Below, one piece after another: positions 34,258-42,126 of a stretch of 49,276 nucleotides of DNA. The notes below the pieces were generated by a model, which saw only the letters and a program-made list of their open reading frames with translations, was not told where the DNA came from and did no database searches. Every line of letters begins with the position of its first letter. The stretch's first letter is position 1. Origin of the DNA: UBA9547 sp044349205 (GTDB lineage Bacteria; Bacteroidota; Bacteroidia; Cytophagales; UBA9547); NCBI GenBank assembly GCA_044349205.1, contig JBIKRJ010000001.1:1-49276 (forward strand). Direction: 5' to 3'. Made by a program: the position numbers and the translations under genes.

Positions 34258-35169
34258 ATGAGAAAGCTAGGGTTTATTTTCACATTCGTTGTTTTATGCA
34301 ATAGCAATCTTTTTGCTCAAGAAGAACTTTTCAAAGTATTGGTAAACAAGGGTAAGAATACGGTAGATGATAAACCACTGTTTGCCGGTTCTAAAATTCA
34401 TACTGGACAAACATTGCATATAGTTGAGGGTGGCTATGTAGCCTTGATATATAAGAATGGAAAATCGATGGAAATCAAATCACCTGGAATTTTCAAAGTA
34501 GCGGAATTGGAAAGACAAGCCATTGCAAGTTCAGGTACTTTCTCCAAAAAATATGCTGAATTGGTCTTAAACGAAATGACAAAGCCAAACGAAGCCATTA
34601 CTCTTGACCGAAAAAAGAACATGAAAGTGACAGGTTCGGTAGAAAGAGGCACCGAAAGCGGCTTGGTGTTGATAACACCTAAAAATTCTGAACTGCTATC
34701 CAAAGAAGTTAAATTGATATGGCTTAGCAATACATCTTGTACCGACGGATATGTGGTGAAACTAAAAGACATGTTCGATGAACCACTGAAAAATTACGAA
34801 ACCACCGATACTTTTGTCACGGTAAATGTGAATGAATTGGGATTGAAAAACCAAAAATCATTTATTGTCACGCTAGAGCCGAAGCAGGCGAAAAACAAAT
34901 CAAATACTGAAGGTAAACTAATTAAAATGGTGGATGGCAAACGTGCCGATGAACTTGAGAAAGAATTTAAGCTGGTAAAAGAAGAAGCAGGTGACGAATC
35001 GGCCCTGAGTAAAATTATTTTAGCTTCTTTTTGCGAGCAAAATAAATTGTACTTAGAGGCCATAAACTACTTTGAACAGGCCACCATCATAGAGCCAACC
35101 GTAGAAGAATACAAATTTGCCTATCAAAACTTTTTAGATCGTTTGGGTTTGTACAATTTAAAGAAATAG
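34258..35169 (+). CDS. Secreted FecR-like protein with helical C-terminus
   Basis: Exported protein of 303 residues with signal peptide MRKLGFIFTFVVLCNSNLFAQ. The N-terminal part (about 22-85) resembles the FecR surface domain (LFAGSKIHTGQTLHIVEGGY, then ALIYKNGKSMEIKSPGIF). A middle Ig-like domain (about 130-215) and a C-terminal tetratricopeptide-like pair of helices (LEAINYFEQATIIEPTVEEY) follow. An in-frame TTG at 34201 would extend it into the CHASE2 gene, but ATG at 34258 starts the signal peptide. The pairing with CHASE2 suggests they act together in the envelope. No named family fits the whole chain. Confidence 0.75.
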   Translation: MRKLGFIFTFVVLCNSNLFAQEELFKVLVNKGKNTVDDKPLFAGSKIHTGQTLHIVEGGYVALIYKNGKSMEIKSPGIFKVAELERQAIASSGTFSKKYAELVLNEMTKPNEAITLDRKKNMKVTGSVERGTESGLVLITPKNSELLSKEVKLIWLSNTSCTDGYVVKLKDMFDEPLKNYETTDTFVTVNVNELGLKNQKSFIVTLEPKQAKNKSNTEGKLIKMVDGKRADELEKEFKLVKEEAGDESALSKIILASFCEQNKLYLEAINYFEQATIIEPTVEEYKFAYQNFLDRLGLYNLKK

Positions 35170-35209
35170 CCACTCAGCCAATTCATTTCTTTTACTTCTA
35201 CCATTTTAT

Positions 35210-35218
35210 TACTTTTGC
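35210..35218 (+). promoter_or_regulatory. -7 promoter element for ribH
   Basis: TACTTTTGC is a perfect TAnnTTTGY, 16 bases before the ATG, implying a very short leader. It could also drive the polysaccharide genes that follow ribH. The -33 element is not clear. Confidence 0.45.
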
Positions 35219-35233
35219 TAGAGTAATTGTGAG

Positions 35234-35710
35234 ATGGCAACGGCTGAATTGACAAGTTTGGATTTTTTGTACGATAGAATTGTCCCTGCAAAACCTTTTA
35301 AAATTGCCATTTTAACAGCCAAATGGAATTGGGAAATAACAAATAAGTTGATGCAAGGGTCAGAGCATTATCTAACCTCTTGCGGCAGTATTCAACTTGT
35401 TAAAAAATTTGTTCCCGGTGCTTTCGAACTTACCATTGGCGCTCAAAAACTAGCAGAGGTATCTGATATAGATGCGGTTATCGCATTGGGGTGCATCGTG
35501 AAAGGGGATACACCACATTTCGATTACATTTGCCAAGCTGTTGCACAAGGCATTACGCAAGTATCGATTAAATACAACAAACCGATAGCTTTTGGGGTAC
35601 TTACCACCCACACGCTACTACAAGCCGAAGAAAGAGCCGGAGGAAAATACGGCAACAAAGGAATGGAAGCTGCTGCAAGTGTTCTACAGGTGTTGAATGA
35701 GTTTAATTAA
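35234..35710 (+). CDS. ribH: 6,7-dimethyl-8-ribityllumazine synthase
   Basis: Penultimate riboflavin enzyme, condensing ribitylaminouracil with dihydroxybutanone phosphate. The 158 residues have all signatures: the early NWEIT segment, FVPGAFELTIGA (59-70), GCIVKGDTPHFDYI with catalytic His95, FGVLTTHT (120-127) and Arg134 in RAGGKYGNKG. Forms 60-mer or pentamer shells in the family. No FMN riboswitch precedes it (64-base gap). It lies only 15 bases upstream of the exporter permease, so the polysaccharide locus may be read from its promoter. Confidence 0.96.
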   Translation: MATAELTSLDFLYDRIVPAKPFKIAILTAKWNWEITNKLMQGSEHYLTSCGSIQLVKKFVPGAFELTIGAQKLAEVSDIDAVIALGCIVKGDTPHFDYICQAVAQGITQVSIKYNKPIAFGVLTTHTLLQAEERAGGKYGNKGMEAAASVLQVLNEFN

Positions 35711-35725
35711 TATTATAAACTTAAT

Positions 35726-36580
35726 ATGGAAACTAGAGTGCAGAATTGGACAATGGAAGTCAGTTCTAAAACAAATTTGTTTGATTTAAGATTGAGAGAA
35801 GTTTGGGCTTACAAACACCTTGTCTTTATGTTTGTAAAAAGAGATTTTATATCAGTTTATCTTCAAACTGTATTAGGGCCTCTTTGGTATGTATTTCAGC
35901 CTTTATTTACTACAATCATTTACACTTTTGTCTTTGGAAACATTGCAAATATACCAACAGATGGACAGCCTAAAGTACTTTTTTACATGTCTGGCTTGAC
36001 TTTTTGGAACTTGTTTGCAACCAATTTTATCAGAAACAGTGATACATTTATTTCTAATGCAGGAATATTTGGTAAAGTATATTTCCCAAGATTAACAGTT
36101 CCAATCTCGTACTGTTTTGCAAGCTTATTTTCGTTTTTAATTCAATTTTTCCTATTTCTGATTATGTACACATATTTCATTTTAAATGGAATGACTTTTT
36201 CAATAAGTTGGAGCATTATTTTTGTTCCTTTTTATTTGGTTATTGTTTTATTGATGAGTATGTCATTGGGATTAATTGCTACTTCAATCACGACTAAGTA
36301 TCGAGATTTAAAGTTTTTGTTATCATTCGCTGTGCAATTAGCAATGTGGGCAACCCCTATAGTTTACCCAATGTCCATTGTTAAAAATGAGATGTTAAAA
36401 TTAATTATTGAGCTTAATCCGATGACGTCAATAGTTGAAGCCTTTAGATATTCTATTCTAGGAGTAGGCACTTTTTATTGGAGTGGTTTGATTTATACAA
36501 TTTTTTTTACTGTAATATCTTTCTTTACAGGGATTACATTATTCAATAGAACAGAAAAAAATTTCATAGATACCGTATAG
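35726..36580 (+). CDS. wzm: ABC polysaccharide exporter, permease (Wzm/TagG type)
   Basis: Inner-membrane channel half of 284 residues. It has six predicted helices in ABC2-type layout, beginning with the amphipathic LREVWAYKHLVFMFVKRDF, followed by VLGPLWYVFQPLFTTIIYTF and re-entrant LMSMSLGLIATSITTKYRDL. It pairs with the ATPase 8 bases downstream to move undecaprenyl-linked O-antigen-like glycan across the membrane. The DNA is clearly AT-richer than ribH and earlier genes, which fits a variable surface-glycan locus. Confidence 0.94.
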   Translation: METRVQNWTMEVSSKTNLFDLRLREVWAYKHLVFMFVKRDFISVYLQTVLGPLWYVFQPLFTTIIYTFVFGNIANIPTDGQPKVLFYMSGLTFWNLFATNFIRNSDTFISNAGIFGKVYFPRLTVPISYCFASLFSFLIQFFLFLIMYTYFILNGMTFSISWSIIFVPFYLVIVLLMSMSLGLIATSITTKYRDLKFLLSFAVQLAMWATPIVYPMSIVKNEMLKLIIELNPMTSIVEAFRYSILGVGTFYWSGLIYTIFFTVISFFTGITLFNRTEKNFIDTV

Positions 36581-36588
36581 TAAAATTT

Positions 36589-37890
36589 ATGAGTCAATTA
36601 GCCATAAAAGTTGAAAATTTATCAAAGCTATACAGGCTTGGAAGAGTTGGTACTGGTAGTATTCAAAGTGATATAAAAAGGTGGTGGGCTTTGAGATTGG
36701 GAAAAGAAGATCCGTACGAAAAACTTGCCGAATCAAACAATAGAAGCCAAAAAATGACATCTGAATTTGTTTGGTCGCTCAAAGACATTTCTTTTGAAGT
36801 AGAAGTTGGAAAAACTGTCGGTATTGTTGGTAGTAATGGGGCAGGAAAGAGTACATTATTAAAAATATTATCTCAAATCACATCCCCAACCCATGGAGGA
36901 TTCAAAGTCAATGGTCGAATTTCAAGTTTGCTTGAAGTTGGAACTGGATTTAATCCTGGTTTAACGGGCAGAGAGAACATATACTTAAATGGAGCAATCC
37001 TTGGAATGGGTAGAAGTGAAGTTTCAAGTTTGATGGACAAAATCATTGATTTTTCGGGTGTGGAGGGCTATATAGATACACCTGTTAAAAGGTATAGTTC
37101 AGGAATGTATGTAAGGCTAGCATTTTCAGTTGCAGCACATCTGCAATCAAATATTCTAATCTTGGATGAAGTGCTTGCAGTTGGGGATAGTGAATTTCAG
37201 AAAAAGTGCTTAGATAAAATTGAAAATTTATGTCACAAAGAAGGTAGAACAATTGTTTTTGTTAGCCATAATCAACCTATAATTGAAAGGCTATGTTCGA
37301 AAGTGTTTTATCTTAAGAATGGCATGTTGCACATGGAAGGTGCTACTAATGAAATCATGCCGATTTACATGAGAGACCAATATAAAAATTCTTCAGATAC
37401 TAAGACCACAAATAATATAGCTGAAAGATCTAGAATAGGTAATGGAAAGGTGATTATTACAGATGTCAAGTTCTTGAATAAAAAGAATCAAGTTGTTGAT
37501 GCTTTTACACCTGGAGAATCTTTAGAAATATTAGTTAATTATAAATCAATAAGTTACGAATACAAACGTATAAAAAATTTAATACTTGGAGTGCCAATCT
37601 TCAACAATCAGGGTATTTTTGTAAGTGATTTAAACAATAAAATGTCTTCGCATGAGTTTAAAGATGCACCTTTAGAAGGACAAATAGCGGTTAAAATTCC
37701 CAAGTTGCCTCTTATGAGAGGGTTATATAAATTTGGATTTTGTTTAGAAATAGATTATGCTTTGGCTGACCAATTTGTTGATAATATTGAATTGTGCGTA
37801 ACTGAAGGAGATTACTATAGCAGCGGATATTCAAACAGTTTGGGTAGACAAGGTATTTACATTGACCAAAATTGGACTATTTCAGTTTGA
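36589..37890 (+). CDS. wzt: ABC polysaccharide exporter, ATPase with C-terminal Wzt domain
   Basis: ATPase of the exporter, 433 residues. Walker A is GSNGAGKS at 81-88, the signature is the O-antigen type YSSGM at 169-173, Walker B ILDEVLAVGD has the Glu at 194, and an H-loop SHN follows. Residues about 270-433 form a second, beta-rich domain of the Wzt C-terminal kind (TDVKFLNKKNQVVDAFTPGE), which in known systems recognises the modified end of the glycan before export. This implies that a terminal modification is needed, and the acetyl- or pyruvyltransferase genes downstream could provide it (inference). Confidence 0.95.
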   Translation: MSQLAIKVENLSKLYRLGRVGTGSIQSDIKRWWALRLGKEDPYEKLAESNNRSQKMTSEFVWSLKDISFEVEVGKTVGIVGSNGAGKSTLLKILSQITSPTHGGFKVNGRISSLLEVGTGFNPGLTGRENIYLNGAILGMGRSEVSSLMDKIIDFSGVEGYIDTPVKRYSSGMYVRLAFSVAAHLQSNILILDEVLAVGDSEFQKKCLDKIENLCHKEGRTIVFVSHNQPIIERLCSKVFYLKNGMLHMEGATNEIMPIYMRDQYKNSSDTKTTNNIAERSRIGNGKVIITDVKFLNKKNQVVDAFTPGESLEILVNYKSISYEYKRIKNLILGVPIFNNQGIFVSDLNNKMSSHEFKDAPLEGQIAVKIPKLPLMRGLYKFGFCLEIDYALADQFVDNIELCVTEGDYYSSGYSNSLGRQGIYIDQNWTISV

Positions 37891-37904
37891 GTCAGTTCTT
37901 TTAT

Positions 37905-39029
37905 ATGCGAATAATTTTCCTTTCCCATGAAGCTAGTTTAACAGGCGCACCTTTGGTGCTAATGAATTTTTTGAGGTGGATAAAAAATCACAAAACCACA
38001 TGGCAAGCAGATGTGGTATTTTTAAAAGGTGGCTCTAGATTTGATGATTTTAGCAGGAATAGCAGCAGTTGCAAGGTTTTTTCACAAAACCCCTACAAGA
38101 GGAATTTAAGACAAAGATTGATTTATAATCTAAAATCGCGCTTTAGTTTTGGATATTTACCTCCAAGAAATATGCTCGAAGAAATTGTGGCCAATGACTA
38201 CGATCTTATTTATTGTAACAGCATTTCAACGCTTACCCTCGGGTTGGAAATAAAAGAAAAGACGAACAAGAAACTAGTTCTGCACATTCACGAGTTAGAT
38301 ATCATCATCAAACTTTTTTCACCTTCATTTGACGAAATGGTGAAAAATGTCGATTCTTTTGTAGCGGTATCAAAATCGGTAAGTGAAACACTTACAAAAG
38401 TATATCAGGTTCCTACCAACAAAATTTCGGTAATTAACGAGTTTATTTATCCCAATCAAAAATCTTTTGTTCAAGTTTATTCGGAAAAAACGAATCGTAG
38501 AACGATTGGCGCTAGTGGCTATGCACATTGGCGCAAAGGTCCTATATTTTTTCTTTTGGTAGCCCAACGTATTATAAAGTTACTTCCCGAGATGCAATTT
38601 GATTTTCAATGGGTTGGAGCTTGCAAAGGTGATGAGAGAATTATTTTGGAAAATGTGGCAGCTAAATTGGGTATAGTAAATCATGTGACATTTGTAGGTG
38701 AAACTAACAAACCAGATAAGTATTACAATAATTTTGACCTATTTCTGATGACTTCTTTGGAAGACCCATTTCCAATCGTTTGTATAGAAATGGGAACGAA
38801 AGGCATTCCGATTATTTGTTTTGAAGGTGCAGGTGGTTCTGAAGAATGGTTGCCGAAAGAAGCCGTCGTACCTTATTTGGACGTAAATGCGATGGCTACG
38901 GCTGCAGTTGAAAGAATTAAGAATGAAGAATTGTACGACAAAGAATCATTGGCTGTAAAAAAGGCAAGTGAAACCTTTATTGCAGAGGTGCAATGCCCGC
39001 GTTTGGCCGAAATTTTGGAGCGATTATGA
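37905..39029 (+). CDS. Glycosyltransferase family 4-like
   Basis: GT-B fold sugar transferase of 374 residues. It opens MRIIFLSHEASLTGAPLVLM, carries FVAVSKSVSETL (about 157) where the acceptor side ends, a GASGYAHWRKGP segment (about 200) and the donor-binding block DPFPIVCIEMGTKGIPIICF (about 285-305), with an EMGTKG in place of the common E-x7-E. Acts on the cytosolic face on a lipid-linked glycan. A TTG at 37872 is possible but ATG at 37905 matches the family start. The stop overlaps the next gene by four bases. Confidence 0.88.
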   Translation: MRIIFLSHEASLTGAPLVLMNFLRWIKNHKTTWQADVVFLKGGSRFDDFSRNSSSCKVFSQNPYKRNLRQRLIYNLKSRFSFGYLPPRNMLEEIVANDYDLIYCNSISTLTLGLEIKEKTNKKLVLHIHELDIIIKLFSPSFDEMVKNVDSFVAVSKSVSETLTKVYQVPTNKISVINEFIYPNQKSFVQVYSEKTNRRTIGASGYAHWRKGPIFFLLVAQRIIKLLPEMQFDFQWVGACKGDERIILENVAAKLGIVNHVTFVGETNKPDKYYNNFDLFLMTSLEDPFPIVCIEMGTKGIPIICFEGAGGSEEWLPKEAVVPYLDVNAMATAAVERIKNEELYDKESLAVKKASETFIAEVQCPRLAEILERL

Positions 39030-39949
39030 GTCCTAAAGTATCGGTCATAATACCCAATTACAATCACTCACAATATCTTATTAAAAGAATTCAAAGTGTT
39101 CTAAATCAAACCTATCAAGACTTTGAGGTTATTCTGTTGGATGATGATTCTACAGATGGTAGCATAGATATACTGATGGATTACAAAAACCACCCAAAAG
39201 TTTCACATTTAGTATTAAACAAAACCAACAGTGGGTCACCGTTTAAGCAGTGGGAAAAGGGAATTGCATTGGCTCAGGGTGAATACATTTGGATAGCTGA
39301 AAGCGATGATTATGCCTCAGAGATTTTTCTTGAAACGCATGTTTCCAAGTTGGGAAATGGGATAGGTCTTGTGTATTGTAGGTCGGCAGCAGTCAAATCG
39401 GATGGCGAAATAAATGAAGGCTATTTTTGGCCCGATGGTTTAGACTTTTTTAGATGGAAAAAAGACTTTTTCAATTCGGGTATGGATGAATTGAAAACTT
39501 TTTTTATTTATCGAAATACCATTCCCAATGCTAGTTCTTGCGTCTTTAAAAAAAGTTTAGTGTCTGATTTTGAATGTGTAAAACAAATGAAATATGCTGG
39601 CGATTGGTTGTTTTGGACACTTGTACTAAAGGACTCTAATTTATACTATTGTGCAGAAAGTCTTAATTTTTTTCGTTTTCACGAAAACAGCACGCGTCAA
39701 ATAAAAGATAGGAAAAAGGAATTGCTTCGGTTAAAGGAGTATTTGAAAATAATAGCCGATGTAAAAATGATGTGTTTGGAAATTGGCAATTTAAAGATTC
39801 ATTACAGCAAATATGCCTGGATTTTTCAGGAATTGTCTCAAAAAAAAGACGTTATCGGCATTTTTCGATATTTATTTCCACCTTTACCATTTAGAATGTT
39901 GTTGGAATATTACAGGTATCTATTAAAAATAGGTGGATACAAGAGATGA
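39026..39949 (+). CDS. Glycosyltransferase family 2
   Basis: GT-A fold inverting transferase of 307 residues: VSVIIPNYNHSQYLIKRIQS at 5-24, the nucleotide-sugar block VILLDDDSTDGS around 36-47, IWIAESDDYAS near 90 (the metal-binding DD), and FRFHENSTRQIK late in the chain. It starts within the stop of the preceding gene (ATGA) and ends in ATGA with the next, so the three are translated together. The sugar transferred cannot be told from sequence. Confidence 0.92.
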   Translation: MSPKVSVIIPNYNHSQYLIKRIQSVLNQTYQDFEVILLDDDSTDGSIDILMDYKNHPKVSHLVLNKTNSGSPFKQWEKGIALAQGEYIWIAESDDYASEIFLETHVSKLGNGIGLVYCRSAAVKSDGEINEGYFWPDGLDFFRWKKDFFNSGMDELKTFFIYRNTIPNASSCVFKKSLVSDFECVKQMKYAGDWLFWTLVLKDSNLYYCAESLNFFRFHENSTRQIKDRKKELLRLKEYLKIIADVKMMCLEIGNLKIHYSKYAWIFQELSQKKDVIGIFRYLFPPLPFRMLLEYYRYLLKIGGYKR

Positions 39950-40953
39950 ATTGCTATTGTACTATAATCACCGCCGATTATTCTCCTTATGCGGCTTCTT
40001 TGCAATTTTCATTGCAAAATGTCGATTCTTCCACAAAAAAATTGTTTGCATTAGTGGCATCGTTAAAGGAAGACTGCAAAACAGAACTAGTACCCTTTGA
40101 TGGTGTTGAATACATTTTTTTGGATAATTTGTGCAAAGACGGTCTTGGTAAAGCCATAAAAGATAAGTATTACGGCGATTTTATGGATGAGTTTAGGTGG
40201 TCTATGAAATCTGTTTTAATGCTTTGGTTGCTTCAGCATAAAAAATACGATAAAGTAATTTACCTTGATTGTGACCTGTATTTCTATTCAAACCCCGATT
40301 TTTTGTTTGAGGAGTTGGATAAAAATAGGGTATTGCTCACCCCACATTGGCGATCAAGGAACCCCATTATTGATCAAGAAAATTTTTTGTTACTAGGTAC
40401 CGATGGCTTGTTCAATGGTGGTTTTATAGCGGCCAATTCAGAGGCATTGGATGTAGTTACTTGGTGGGCAGAAACATGTCTTTTTATATGTTTAAAAGAT
40501 AAGTTAAAGGGTTTGTGGGACGACCAGACTCACTTAAACATGATGCCTGTTTATTTTGAGGGTGTAAAAATTATCAGGCATAAAGGTTGCAACGTGGCTT
40601 ATTGGAACAGTTATGAGTGTGAAAGAGCAAAGCAAGAAAACGGTGAGGTTATAATAGCAAAAGAGTTTCCTATCGTATTTATACATTTTACTAAAAGCAC
40701 AATAACTGGAATACTTAATGGCCAAGAAGTTTTATTAAAGCCTTATCTTGAAAAATATTCTTCGACCTTAATGCGATTCCGAGAGGAGTTGAATATTATA
40801 AAAATACACCAAGAAAAATTAAATAAATTTAATGCAGAACAAGATAGGATTACAAAATTGAAAGAAGAGGAAGAAAAAAAAAGAAGGAAAAATCTACCTT
40901 TGATACAACGCATTAGACTACAACTAGCCGAAATAAAAAGAAAATTTAAATAG
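39946..40953 (+). CDS. Glycosyltransferase with DxD motif and C-terminal coiled coil
   Basis: Sugar transferase of 335 residues, GT8-like or nucleotide-diphospho-sugar transferase fold. The DxD lies in YLDCDLYFYSNP (Asp108, Asp110). LFNGGFIAANSEAL (about 155-168) and the DDQTHLN segment complete the active site. The last 60 residues are charged and helical (QEKLNKFNAEQDRITKLKEE), likely a coiled coil with a basic tail for membrane contact. It has ATGA overlap with the GT2 gene. Confidence 0.85.
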   Translation: MNCYCTIITADYSPYAASLQFSLQNVDSSTKKLFALVASLKEDCKTELVPFDGVEYIFLDNLCKDGLGKAIKDKYYGDFMDEFRWSMKSVLMLWLLQHKKYDKVIYLDCDLYFYSNPDFLFEELDKNRVLLTPHWRSRNPIIDQENFLLLGTDGLFNGGFIAANSEALDVVTWWAETCLFICLKDKLKGLWDDQTHLNMMPVYFEGVKIIRHKGCNVAYWNSYECERAKQENGEVIIAKEFPIVFIHFTKSTITGILNGQEVLLKPYLEKYSSTLMRFREELNIIKIHQEKLNKFNAEQDRITKLKEEEEKKRRKNLPLIQRIRLQLAEIKRKFK

Positions 40954-40962
40954 GTAATCATA

Positions 40963-42123
40963 TTGAATATTTTGAATAATTTGGTAAAAAAACCCAATAT
41001 TTTAATTGCCTCTCCAAACAAGTCATCTTACAGCGAAACATTTATAAAAGCTCACATCGAGTTATTAAATGGAAATATATATCATGTGTATGATGGTAAT
41101 TATCCAAGGAAAACTTCAGAGGATGTTTCTCTAGATACATATTTCATTAAATCATTTAGAGGTAGAATAATTGGTTTAATGCCTAATACAATTCAATACA
41201 AGCTATTCCCTAGATTAAATTCCTTAGAGGAAGGTTTAAAATCCTATATAAAAGCCAAAAAAATAGATGTTGTGTTGGCTGAGTACGGAACTACTGGTGC
41301 TGAAATATTTGAAACTTGTAAAAAGGTTGGAGTTCCTCTGATTGTACATTTTCATGGATTTGATGCATCGGAGAAGGAAACTTTAAAAAAATATAGTGTA
41401 AAATACAATTTGATGTTTGATTACTGTAGTCATATAATTGTGGTGTCAAAAAAAATGCACTCAGACTTGGTTCGGTTTGGAGCGAATCTTCAAAAAATAG
41501 TTTTAAACACATATGGGCCTTCCTATGCGTTTTTTGATTTAAAACCCAATTATCATTCCAAATCTTTTTTTGCTGTTGGAAGATTTACCGAAAAGAAAGC
41601 ACCCCATCTTACAATTCTTGCTTTTAAAAAAGTAGTAGAGAAGTTTCCAGAAGCTGAATTAATCTTCGCTGGCGATGGATTACTGTTACCTATTTGTCGT
41701 GATTTGTGTTACCAGTTAAAAATACCAAACGTCACTTTTACTGGCCCAATTAATCCTGAAGAAGTAAAAAACAAAATGGAAAATAGTTTCTGTTTTTTAC
41801 AGCACTCTGTCATTGCTTCAAACGGAGATTCCGAAGGTACTCCAGTAGCAGTTTTAGAGGCGCAAGCAGCTGCTTTGCCTGTGATATCTACAAGGCATGC
41901 GGGTATACCCGATGTTGTATTGGACAAAGAGACTGGTCTGTTGGTAGAAGAAGGGGATGTAGAGGCCATGGCCAATGCCATGATTGAGTTGTATGAAGAC
42001 CGAGAGAAAGCAAAAGTCATGGGCGAAAAGGGGAAAAAAAGAGTGTTGGAACATTTTACCATGGATAAACACATTGGGAAAATAGATGAAATTTTACTTT
42101 CAGTTGTTGGCAATAACGCTTAG
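40963..42123 (+). CDS. Glycosyltransferase family 4
   Basis: GT-B transferase of 386 residues. The N-terminal half contains IDVVLAEYGTTGAEIF and VPLIVHFHGFDASE. The C-terminal half has FFAVGRFTEKKAPHLTILAF (about 200), ELIFAGDGLLLP and the canonical donor block SEGTPVAVLEAQAAALPVIS (about 288-307, E-x7-E type). The fold is complete. The start is TTG at 40963 (or the later TTGs at 40972/40981); no ATG lies before the first strand, and the frame is the same as that of the preceding gene, whose TAG stop lies nine bases upstream. Confidence 0.92.
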   Translation: MNILNNLVKKPNILIASPNKSSYSETFIKAHIELLNGNIYHVYDGNYPRKTSEDVSLDTYFIKSFRGRIIGLMPNTIQYKLFPRLNSLEEGLKSYIKAKKIDVVLAEYGTTGAEIFETCKKVGVPLIVHFHGFDASEKETLKKYSVKYNLMFDYCSHIIVVSKKMHSDLVRFGANLQKIVLNTYGPSYAFFDLKPNYHSKSFFAVGRFTEKKAPHLTILAFKKVVEKFPEAELIFAGDGLLLPICRDLCYQLKIPNVTFTGPINPEEVKNKMENSFCFLQHSVIASNGDSEGTPVAVLEAQAAALPVISTRHAGIPDVVLDKETGLLVEEGDVEAMANAMIELYEDREKAKVMGEKGKKRVLEHFTMDKHIGKIDEILLSVVGNNA

Positions 42124-42126
42124 ATA

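Noticed and set aside
35170..35233. FMN riboswitch before ribH
   Set aside because: Only 64 bases are available, too short for the FMN aptamer, and its conserved pieces are absent.
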